The notes under the pieces are model-generated. The model saw nothing but the letters and a program-made list of their open reading frames with translations, had not been told where the DNA came from and searched no databases. A DNA stretch of 64,000 bases from Ostreococcus lucimarinus CCE9901. Lineage: Eukaryota > Chlorophyta > Mamiellophyceae > Mamiellales > Bathycoccaceae. The translations under genes were made by a program, and so were the position numbers. Location of the stretch: contig NC_009358.1 in assembly GCF_000092065.1 (NCBI RefSeq), positions 186,001 through 250,000 on the forward strand, read 5' to 3'. Positions 37,326-47,400 of this stretch are shown here, piece after piece (positions within the stretch are counted from its first letter, which is position 1; the number at the start of each line of letters is the position of its first letter).

Positions 37326-39668
37326 CTACTGATGGCTCGAGGACGTCGACGCGGCGAGCTCGAGCGCAGAGATGCGCTGCGCTTGGGAGTCTAACATCGC
37401 ACGGAGGTGCTGGATGCGGTCGCGGAGCTCGTCGCACTCCTCCTCGCGCTCGCCGATGACTTCGAGCGCGGCGGCGTAACGCTTCTCCAGCGCGGCGGAG
37501 ACGCCGACGGCGGCGCCGCCGTCGGCGAGCTGCTCGCTCTTCACGAGCTCGTTCGCGAGCGAGTCGCGCGTTTGTTCTAACTTTTTGATCTGGTCGTGCG
37601 CGATGTGAAGGTCGGTGTCTCGCGCGGCGAGTTGGCTCTTGAGCGCGGCTAAAGTATCGCGCACGGCAAGACTCAAGCCGGCTTCGCCGCCGGTGAGCAT
37701 GGGTGCAGGCGCGGCTTTCGCCGAGTTTTCGCTCGCGCGATCGCCATCATATTTGCTTTGTAAAGAATCCACCTCATCGCGCGCGAGTTTCAAGTCGCTC
37801 TCCAGCTTGGCCGTAGCTGCGAGCATTTCGGCGCGTTCTCGATCCCACGTCTCGCCGAGCTGCTTATGCTTACCACGCTCTTGTGCGAGCAATTGCTTCA
37901 CCTTAGACTCGCGTTCGCGAGCCTCTTCTTCCACCACGGAGAGTCGACCCTCTTGTTCCGCGAAAGATTCACTAAATTTGGCCGATTTGACTGCCTCCGC
38001 CGAGGCTTTCGCACGCTGCACCTCGAGCTCCGCGTTCAAGGCGTCAATTTCCGCCTTAAGCTTCTCTGCTCGATTCATCGCGATTTGCGTATCCTTCATC
38101 GCCGACATCTTTTCATCTATAGCCGTCGCTTCGCGCTCTGCAGCTGCTTCTGCGCGCGATTCGGCGTCAGCCAGGCGCAAAGCCGACGCCCTCTCTGTCG
38201 CGGTCCATGCGTCGGCGTTCTCCGTCGCCTGCAGCTGCAACGCCTCAATCTGCCGAAGCAACGGACGCGTGCTTTCGGGCATTCTCCTGAGTAACTCATC
38301 GTGACTACTCTCTGCGAGCTGACAACGCTCTTCGACGGCAGCTAGATCGTTCTTGAACCTTTCCTCCTGGCGCTCCAAAGCCGCGCTCGAGCGTTGCAAC
38401 GAATGTTGCAAGTCGGCGAGTTGATCCTTCAGACTCTGCTCGCGTTCGCGCACAATCTTGAGCTCGCTCGCCAAATCCTCGCTTCGCGCCACATTAGCCT
38501 TGATCTCAACATCCGTTAGCTCTTCTTTCGCTTGCGCCAATTTCGATAAATAATACTCCTTTTGCTCGTTCAATTGCGTCGTCAGACGAGTCTTATCCGC
38601 CACGTATTCATCGCGCGCGGCTTTCAACTCCGCCGTGAGCTTGCTGATGGACGCGCCTTTGCTTTCGAGCTCCCTGCTTAGTCCTTGATGGGCCTCTTCA
38701 CGCTCTCTCAAATCTTTTCTAAGCTTTTTAATGATACCTTCCATCTCCGCCTGCTTCTTACTGAGCGCCTCGCCCTCTGCCATGACTTCGTTGATAATTT
38801 CATCCTTCTCCTTGACGAGCATGTCCGCTCCAGCGCCGGCTTCGGCTTGTTTTCTAAGAGTCTTGCACTGCTCTGTGAGCTCGCGCACTCGAGCTTCGGC
38901 ATCGGCGAGCGACTCTTCAGCCTGCGCCGCGCGCTCGGCGTATTCTTCCTGTTCGGCGTCCAACGACGCCCGTTGTTCCGCTCGCCTGGCGATTTCGTCT
39001 TCTCGCGCGGTGAGCTGCTTTCTCACCGCTTTAAGCTCCTTCAACGTCGCCTCTAAACGACTACCATCGATGTCGGGTTCGATTGTATCCTCGTCATCGC
39101 TCTCGTCCGCCTTATCAACCGCTTTTGGCGCCGCTTTCGGCGCCGCTTTCGGCGCCGCTTTCGGCGCCACTTTCGGCGCCGCTTTCGGCGCCACTTTCGG
39201 CGCCGCTTTCGGTGCCACTTTCGGCGTCGCTTTCGGCGTCGCTTTCGGCGCCGCTTTCGGCGTCGCTTTCGGCGCCGCTTTTTCTTTCACCTCGTGCGTT
39301 TTCTCCGTCGCCGGCGCGTTCCCCGCGACGGCGTCTCCCTCGTCCTTTGCGCTCGTCCCGCTCGTCCCGCTCGTCGTCCCCGTCCCCGTTCCCGTCCCCT
39401 CCTTCATCCCGAACGCCTCGTCCGCGCGCTGTTCGAGCTCTTTCGCCGCCTCGCTCGCCCGCTCCGCGATCGTCTCCGCCATCGCCCGCACGTCGACGCT
39501 GTTCAACTCTTGCAGCGCCTCGCTCGCCTTGGCGCTGATCGTCGTCGTGAGCGAATCGAAGCTCCACTCCTGCGTGTTCCACCCCTGGGCGACGTTCCCG
39601 AACGCGCTCGCGTACGACGTCGACGCGGCGTCGTCGACCGCGTCATCGCGCGTCGGTGCGTCGCCCAT
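37326..39668 (-). CDS. Golgi coiled-coil protein, TMF / golgin candidate 5-like
   Basis: 780 residues from the ATG at 39668. The N-terminus (about 30-70) has a WNTQEWSFDSLTTTISAKAS-type amphipathic region. A low-complexity stretch at about 129-181 is built of (A/T/V)PKA tetrapeptides. From about 210 to the end it is continuous coiled coil. The last 110 residues match the C-terminal TMF domain: QIKKLEQTRDSLANELVK, then RYAAALEVIGEREEECDELR. In plants and animals TMF/GC5 binds Rab6-type GTPases and tethers vesicles at the Golgi rim. The open frame continues 78 codons upstream into the divergent STN1-like gene with R-rich shadow sequence, so the internal ATG is used. Divergent spacing to that gene is 110 bases. 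Confidence 0.8.
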   Translation of the reverse strand: MGDAPTRDDAVDDAASTSYASAFGNVAQGWNTQEWSFDSLTTTISAKASEALQELNSVDVRAMAETIAERASEAAKELEQRADEAFGMKEGTGTGTGTTSGTSGTSAKDEGDAVAGNAPATEKTHEVKEKAAPKATPKAAPKATPKATPKVAPKAAPKVAPKAAPKVAPKAAPKAAPKAAPKAVDKADESDDEDTIEPDIDGSRLEATLKELKAVRKQLTAREDEIARRAEQRASLDAEQEEYAERAAQAEESLADAEARVRELTEQCKTLRKQAEAGAGADMLVKEKDEIINEVMAEGEALSKKQAEMEGIIKKLRKDLREREEAHQGLSRELESKGASISKLTAELKAARDEYVADKTRLTTQLNEQKEYYLSKLAQAKEELTDVEIKANVARSEDLASELKIVREREQSLKDQLADLQHSLQRSSAALERQEERFKNDLAAVEERCQLAESSHDELLRRMPESTRPLLRQIEALQLQATENADAWTATERASALRLADAESRAEAAAEREATAIDEKMSAMKDTQIAMNRAEKLKAEIDALNAELEVQRAKASAEAVKSAKFSESFAEQEGRLSVVEEEARERESKVKQLLAQERGKHKQLGETWDRERAEMLAATAKLESDLKLARDEVDSLQSKYDGDRASENSAKAAPAPMLTGGEAGLSLAVRDTLAALKSQLAARDTDLHIAHDQIKKLEQTRDSLANELVKSEQLADGGAAVGVSAALEKRYAAALEVIGEREEECDELRDRIQHLRAMLDSQAQRISALELAASTSSSHQ
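39127..39282. repeat. 13-copy, 12-bp coding tandem repeat in the golgin gene
   Basis: Thirteen head-to-tail copies of GGCGCCGCTTTC, with a few changes to GGCGTC or GGTGCC and GCTTTC or ACTTTC. On the minus strand they encode the (A/T/V)PKA tetrapeptide array of the golgin. The nearly identical DNA suggests recent slippage or unequal exchange, so copy number may vary between strains. Confidence 0.9.
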
Positions 39669-39778
39669 TCGAGGCGACGCGCGCGACGAACGCGTCGCGA
39701 TGTGTCCCGAGGCGCGCGTCGTTCGTCCGCACTGACGCGCGCGCGCGAGCGCACGAGGCCGCGTCGACGCGCGCGACG

Positions 39779-40423
39779 ATGGACGCGGTCGACGGTGACG
39801 CCGCGCGCGCCGTCCGCGGCGCGCGATTGCCCGAGCGCGCGCGCGTGACGCGCGCGAACGCCGAACGGTTGGGGACGGAGCAACAGTTTTGGTGCACGAC
39901 AAAGTGTTTCGTGCGCGACGTGCTCGAGGCGCGAGAGATCGCGATCGTGGACGACGCGAGCGATGGGGGCGAAGGCGTGGACGATGGACGGGCGAGCGAG
40001 CTGTACGAGATGCGAGGACGGGCGAGCGAGGGCGAGGGGGACGGGACGAAGGCGAGCGAGACGAAGGCGAGCTTCGTCGCGCGGCGGGTCGAAGTGTGTG
40101 GATTCGTGGTGGAGAAACGACGAAGGAAGGATTCGAAGGTGATATTTACCGTGGATGATGGGTCGGGGTGCGTGGAGTGCGTGGTGTGGACGCAAGATGG
40201 TGACGCGGTGTCGGGCGAGCAGATGGAGTTGTTCGGCATCGCGAGCACGGCGGACGGAGCGGCGGCGGTGGCGCGGGACATACGGGTCGGGAGCCTGGCT
40301 CGAGTGCAAGGGCGGATACGAGACTGGAACGGGCGTCGTCAAATCAACGCGACCGCGGTGCAAGTCGATCTCGATCCGAACGAGGAATTACTCTTCTGGC
40401 TCGACGCGTCACTCGAAATCTAG
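39779..40423 (+). CDS. OB-fold protein, candidate CST complex subunit STN1
   Basis: 214 residues from the ATG at 39779. The core at about 100-190 is a single OB fold in the RPA2/STN1 style: VEVCGFVVEKRRRKDSKVIF, then TVDDGSGCVECVVW, then a loop, then GSLARVQGRIRDW and RQINATAVQV. The DDGSG turn followed by C..W is the signature seen in STN1 and RPA32. An N-terminal segment (EQQFWCTTKCFVRDVLE, near 36) also fits STN1, which starts with a short helix before the OB fold. RPA2 usually has a phosphorylated N-terminus and a C-terminal winged helix, and neither is present here. STN1 with CTC1 and TEN1 protects telomeres and helps polymerase alpha. Function is inferred. Confidence 0.6.
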   Translation: MDAVDGDAARAVRGARLPERARVTRANAERLGTEQQFWCTTKCFVRDVLEAREIAIVDDASDGGEGVDDGRASELYEMRGRASEGEGDGTKASETKASFVARRVEVCGFVVEKRRRKDSKVIFTVDDGSGCVECVVWTQDGDAVSGEQMELFGIASTADGAAAVARDIRVGSLARVQGRIRDWNGRRQINATAVQVDLDPNEELLFWLDASLEI

Positions 40424-40540
40424 TTAGTAAGAGTTTGGATTTACCTTATTGCACCAAAACTGCGAGCAAAGTCTAAGTCTCTAGTGATAGGATTCTAGTA
40501 TTTTAGCTAATTGTTGTGGTGATGTAGCCCATATCAGCGA

Positions 40541-41400
40541 TTACTCTGGTTTGAGACTCTCTGGGGAGGAGCCATTGTCTTCGTCGCTGCCAGCTCTAGC
40601 CTCTGCCCTTGACCGTCTTCGGAACACTCCTTGAGCAGACGAAAGCCAGCCAGTTAAAATACTCGCCGACGCCGTGCTGAGTGTTTTTGGACGTCTCGTA
40701 TCGAATGCCAACTCCGGATCGTCCGATGACTCAAGATCGGAAGAGCTACCAGAGTCGGAAGTGAGCGCTTGGCGTTTTGGGCCTCCGGACAGCGGCGTAT
40801 TCGCGAGGCTCATTTCCTTTTCTGCGCGCGAGCGTTGCAACCATTGACTCATCACCGAAGCAGCCACGTAAGAAACTGGTTGGCGTTCTGGTGAGGCGGA
40901 ATCACTGGACAACTGAGAAGACGAATCACCGGAATCATCCGAAAGATTCGCTTTCGGTGCAGACGGAGGCACGCTTGCGCGCATCTCTCTCGCTCTCGTC
41001 AACCAGTCTCGCATGACCATCTTTGAAGTTTGACTCATGTGCTCAGTCGTGGCGTACTTGGGTTCTGTATCAGTGTCACTTTCCGACGAGAAGTCAGTCG
41101 AAGAGAACACAGCAGTATTCGTGAGCGACGATTGTCTGTTTGCACGAAGTTGCTTAACCGCAGCCAACCAACCCGTAAGGGCGGCAGAAGAAGCTTCGGA
41201 AAGATTGACAGGCGGGAACCGTTGGAGACCAGCCTCTGTCTCACTTTCAGACGTATCAGAGAGCATGCGGAGATTTACTCCGCGTCCAGATGCTCTCGAA
41301 GCGGCGTGTGTGAGCCATATTCGCATGGCTGCTTCAGCACCCACTGATAGCTTCACTTCTCCGAAGTCTTCTTCCATATCCGAGTCTGACTCTGACATCT
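40541..41400 (-). repeat. Five acidic/W-L repeats in the cytosolic tail
   Basis: Each unit of about 50-65 residues has an acidic Ser cluster (SESDSDMEED, SESETE, SESDTDTE, DDSGDSSSQLSSDS, SDSGSSSDLESSDD) followed by a short helix with an invariant Trp-Leu (AAMRIWLTHA, AALTGWLAAV, MVMRDWLTRA, SVMSQWLQRS, SILTGWLSSA). The Trp-Leu pairs lie near 41318, 41166, 41006, 40841 and 40648. Confidence 0.85.
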
Positions 41401-44400
41401 CACCAGCCTTCATTCTACGACGCACAGCTTTTCCGAGTTTCAGCCGCCTTGCAGTACGAGGAGATAGAATTTCTTGTAACTGATCAATGACCCAGTCCCT
41501 ATTCTTTGACATGAAAAGATGGCGGAACTGATCACTCGTGAGGTCGGCCGTCGTGACATCCATCGTTTGGAGGCTGTCGCCACCGCTATCCTCAATCACG
41601 GCTGCCATTTTAGGTACGAAAATGGAAGAAAAATCCTCATCAAGAGAATCCTCGATGATGATTTCCCCAGACGTGATCGAAGAAGTGATTCGCCAGAGGC
41701 CGAAGTGATTTGCCAAGAGGAGGGCGAGACGCTTTGCCGTGTAAGATGCGCCGAGAACCATGAGAACACAAGCCCAGAAGAGGATATCTTCAAACATGTT
41801 GTAGTTTGCTCGGAGCATCATGGAGAGAGCGAGGACGAACAAGAAAGATCCCGAGCCGCCGAGCGCAAGCACAAAGTAGAACTGACTCGAGAAGCACATT
41901 TGATCAATCGCGCGAAGACCGGGGTCAATTGATTCATCGTAAACGCGTTCGAAACCTTTCCATCGCGACGTACGATTGATGAATCGATATCGAGCGTACT
42001 TCAAATACTCGTACACCTTCCAGCCATGGAACAATTCCTGAATGTTGAAAGTTATGATGTCCATGACAATCCAGAACGGAATAATCACGACAGAGAAGAG
42101 AAGATAAATCAAAAGATCCTTCTTTCTGAAACCGTACAGGTACGACAGTCTCAGCTGGTCGTTGAAATCCCAGAAAAAGAAAATGAAGAAAGGCGTCATG
42201 TAGTTAACAGCCGTGTTTACGCCGTAAGCGGCGAGGAAGCCCATTAAATCTTCGACCAACGTATCTTCTGCATCGATTTTTTCCTCTACTTCGACGTCAT
42301 CGTCGTCACCAAAGTTAAATGGTAACAAATTCATGATGTAGTTCACGACTGCGCTGATTTTGTCTGGGAGTACGAGGGCGCAGTACGCGATGAACGCATC
42401 AAGATATACGTACTCGACCATACCCATGATAGTCTCGAAAAAGAAACCAAGGGTGAAATCTGTAAAGTCATCGGCTCCGATCGTCGCAACGCCAACGGCT
42501 GAAGCAAGTACGACCGATACTGGAGCGAGTAAGAAAGCTTCTCCCAACGCGGTTTCTATCTGCATTTCCATGATTACGTGAGCGACCTTCAAGAGGAAGA
42601 AAATGGTAAAGAACTGGACACCGAACGTATCAGTAAACGAGAACTCAATCAAGAAGACATTTGTCACGTTAACTAAGATATTCATCAAAACGAAATGACT
42701 TCGTTTCCAGACTTCTGGTTTGAACATCACTTCATCGACGTAGCGCTCGTCCTCCAATTCCTTCTCTTCTTCGTCTTTCAGTTCGGCAGGGACTAAGATT
42801 TCGGCGGCGCATCCCATCATATACATACCAGCTGTCAAAAAGCAGACTGCGTATCGACCAGCGGTCGCTTTTTCTACGACAGCTGGATCGATTTCACGGC
42901 CGATATTATCAATACTGATCGGGAACTCTGTAATGATTGGGAACGCGACAAACACGGCCCGGAGTCCGAACTGCGCTGTCGCAAACGGTAACATGCCGAG
43001 CGTGACACCCATCAGAGGTGGACCAATCATTATTCGAAGATATGGTAAGAATCGGAATCTCGGTGGTTCTTTCAATAGTGTGAAGATTCTCACGACCACC
43101 CACACAGAAAAGATCAACAACACGACGAGCATTCCGATCGCAAAGAAAAGCGCCAAGTAGAACAGGAAATCAAAAGCAAAGAAATTGAGCAAATCGAACC
43201 AACCTAGCGCTGATACCGCCACGCTAAGCGTGTAAGTACCATCGTGAGCCGTAGCGGATACGTATTCGTCCATCGTCACCGTGGCCGCGATGATTCGTTT
43301 GTCTGAGTCGGTGAATTGATAGTACAAGATCTCAAATTCAACCTTCGTCGGCATCAAACCAGCCGTCAAAACGAATCCTTCGACGGGCGCAAAAATCACA
43401 GGAATATTTTCTTGCGCCGTGATATCGGCCATGTACTTCTCTTTATTTGCGGCTGGCTCCGTCTGGTCGTTCGCCAGGGCGCTTGCTTCGAAAAGAGCGT
43501 CTTGACTTTCAGCCTCCGCTGTCAAGTAGAACAAGGTGTCACCCTCAGCTTCGTACCAACGCTTCTTTGCTGAAGCTTCTGTGTAGGCCTCTTCATAGAA
43601 ACAATCGATGGTTAACTCGAGCTCATCTGCAACTGCTGCTTGAACTTGCGGAGAGTATTGATTGATGAAGACTGTTTCTTCTTTTGGCACCAACGTGGTC
43701 TCACCATAACTGACAAACGTGCGATCTTCGCCAAACGTGACGGGCTTGTACGGGTTTTCAGTGAGGTGCGAAAAGAAAATATGACTGTCGAATCCGCGGC
43801 AAGCAGAAAAGAAAGGCAAGTAGTCCATCGCGAACAGCGTCTGGTCAGCCGCCCACAAACCTTCATTGAGCAGATACTTTTCTTGCTCGTACACGTCTGG
43901 AAGTGAAAGAGTGATAGTTTCGTCGGTTTGGCCATCCTCGTTCACTATCACCCAATCCTCTGCTTGCGTCGACGTTAAATCAATGTGCGCTTGGCTGGGA
44001 GAATCTTCGGCTGTTAGCACGTTTTGCTGTCGCAGATATTTGAACTTCTTCCACTCCGCACCATACGTAGAGTTGTAATCGATGGCGGCACGGGCATCAA
44101 GCCTTCTACAACCAGGATCTTGGTTAATATTGGCGCACTCGAAGTAATCGGTCGACACTGATCGATACATTGTCGAGGCCACAGGAGCATTCAAGGGCGC
44201 TTGATACTCTTCGTCAATTTCGAATGGCAAAATGGCGTGCACGGAATACGTCGGCGTTGCACTTGCACGCTCTGGAAATTCGACGTCGATGCAAATACTG
44301 TTCAAGAACGACGCACGATTATCCTCTTGATATCTACCATCCAGCATTCTCAGTTCAATTCTGAAAGGCAAATCATCCAAAGCTTGAATGGATAGTTCGT

Positions 44401-47400
44401 GCATACCGCGTTTCCAAACGTAGTTCCCAAAAGTTGGATTCTCAACGTTGTAGCCCGTCGCAGTACCATCGCTATTTCTCGCAAACCAGAACGGCAACTC
44501 TAAAGATTCTTGAGAAGCGGGACACTTCTTTTCCTGCTCCTCACCGGCTATGACCTTCATATTCAGCCATGTTATGCCATCGCCTACATCCCATGGCGGG
44601 CATGGCACGGACTTGTATTCGCTTGCAGGGCACAAGGTGTCATCAATCACTGGATTTGTGAAAATAAGCAGCTCGTAATGTTCGCCGTACTTCAGATTTT
44701 CGTTGATTGTCCGCCAATCAAGCCTCAATTTGGCCGTATGACCTCGAGGTAGAGTGAACTTCATCAAAGGGATATTGTTCTCGTCAACGGCGGCGATGCT
44801 GTTGTCATCTGACAGAATGAATGTCGGGTTCAGGAGTTCCCAATTTTTGTTTGTGCAACTGCCCATGCCCATGTAGTCAAATGGGTCGGTGGGTCCTGTC
44901 GCGTTTGAACTAGAAGTGTTCGTCGTATCGATCTGCAATAGAGTGCGACCTGCAGCGATTTGGCTCTCTACTTCCCGAAGCCATTCAGTGTCACGACCTG
45001 TGGCGTTGATTGTTTTGTAATATGTTTTCTCAATCAAGTCAAAACTGACGGGCATGACTCTCCAGAAAGTGATCAAATCTGCAGAGCACTCGTCCAAACT
45101 TTGTGCCGACGGAGACGACGCCGTCCCTGTGGGACATCGGTTGAGCACTTGTCCAGTTCCCGTCGGACAGAAGAAGCAAGCTTGACACGGGAACTGAGTA
45201 CGCGTAGAGTAAGACGCTCCAGCGGGACAGTAGTAACCAGCGGGACATTTGTTGAAAAATTGTGTTTCCGGAGTAGTACCCGGTCCACAGAAGTATCCGT
45301 CGGGGCACTTTTGTTCGGCAATCGATGTTCGAGCGTCGCACACGTAACCCTCCGGACACAAATCCGCTTCACCTTCTGGATCGAGTTGTAAAAGAACACA
45401 CTTGGAGGCGTCGTAAGCCTCGGTGTTGTCCGCATCGCAATAAGCAGAGTACTCGTTTAACGCAGCTGTACCTTGCCCACGAGGTTTGTTATTGCTCATG
45501 CCATCAATGGCGCACACAAGTCCTGAGTTACACGGCAAACATAACGATTCTTCGGTCAAGCCAATAGATGACGACCAGGTTCCTTTCGGACACTGACGGC
45601 ACGCAATGGAGTCCCGCGCAGAGCGGAAATAACCTGCAGGACATGCGGTTGGTTTGAATGTGCCTTCGTCGACGCACTCGTAGCCTGCAGCGCATGTTAG
45701 ACACTCCTGGAACCCTTCGTAAGGCGTATAGGTGCCCGGAAGACATGTAACGGCTGCGGAGTTACCTTGTCCAGATGTGTATGAACCGCGCGGCGCTGGA
45801 ATCGGAATGTAAGTACGTTTCGGACAGTAATGACCCTCGGTACAAGGTCTCATTGGATTATATACATCCGTCGCCGATTCAGAAACCACAGTGGAATCCC
45901 CTGTAGCCCATTCGCAGAAACTTCCTTCCTTACACGGCTGCGGTTGCTTGAAAGAACCCTCCAACACGATCGAAGTTGTTACACCCTCCGTACAGAACGT
46001 CGTGGGAGGACACGGCTTTGGTCGGAAGTTGTCAACGTTCAACGCAATTGGAGATGCATCGACAATAGCTGCCACATCAATAATTGCGAGAGGATCACGG
46101 GTGACGGTATTTTCAAGGCAGTAATGTCCGGCGGGACAACGGGTACCTGCGACGGCCAGACCTTCAGTGTCGCACACGAAGCCGGGTGTGCACACTTCGG
46201 GCGCCTCACGAGCAAAACCTGGGCAAATCGTGCCTTTTGGACATTTTTGACATGAGTCTTTGCCATAATCGGAGTTGTACTCGCCGGGAAGACATGGTTT
46301 CGGTTCGGCGTTGGCGACACCTGGACAATACATTCGCTTTGGGCATCTCAACTGCTGACCAGGAGGACAGTAATGTCCTGGAGGACACGGACCTACGCCT
46401 TGCGGTGTGATAGAACCAGGTTCACAAACATAACCGGCATAGCACTGCTGTGGAGTGGTGAAATTGTATGCGATACTCGCACTCGACACAACACCGGCGG
46501 TACAGTACATGCCAAATGGACAAGGTAGTGGCCGCTCGGCAACAGTGAAGTCAGTAAAGTTACTCGTTCGCGTACCCTCCAAACAATAATGGCCGGGTGG
46601 ACATAGTTTATTCGGTACAGTAAGGCCAGTAGAGTCACATACCGCACCCCTCGGACAAATGATCGGGATCATTGAGCCCGCGTCTGGCGAAATGTAGCCC
46701 ACTGGCGTTGGAAGACAGTCAGCTTGGCCGGTTCTGGGTTGGAACGTCCCTGGCGGGCATAAGGTGAAATTTTTTCCACCGCCACAGAATGCGCCTCGTG
46801 GACATAAAATGGCTTCACTTTCAGGGCAGTACGATCCAGACGGACATTGTGCGAAATGGAACAGCAGTCGCTGTTCTGAAAAGTCGACTCCATTTGTGGA
46901 GACTTCGACGAACACTGTACGAGTGCCACTTTGCTCCACGCCCGCAACACAAAGAATAGATCTGGATGACAAGAAAGTTGCTGTCGCAAGCTCTTGTCCA
47001 AATCGACACGTTAAACTGGAAGTATTGACAAAATTTGAACCAGTTATGAAAATGGGGCTTCGACTACCGCTCAGACCAACTTTCGGAATGATACCAGAAA
47101 TTTTTGGTGGAACTTGGTAGACAAACGTTGCCGTGTTGATGGTCGAAAGATCACGATCGTTCCCAGAAATGCTAATATCTGCAATTCCTAATCCTCGTGC
47201 CGGCGTGATGCACGTAAGGACGTCGCTTTGAGTGTTGTATGACGTAATTGGAAAGAAGGTGCCGATGCGGCAACTGTAACGCGCGCCATCGGTCAGGCCA
47301 TTCACAGACACCGAGAGCGTGGTTCCACCGTTCTCCGATCCTGTCTCGGGAGACACAGCGGAAATCATCAAATCGTCAATGTACTCGAACGCGGTACCGT

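Noticed and set aside
39127-39282. CRISPR-like regular array
   Set aside because: The unit is 12 bp without spacers, is in frame inside a golgin coding sequence, and the genome is eukaryotic.
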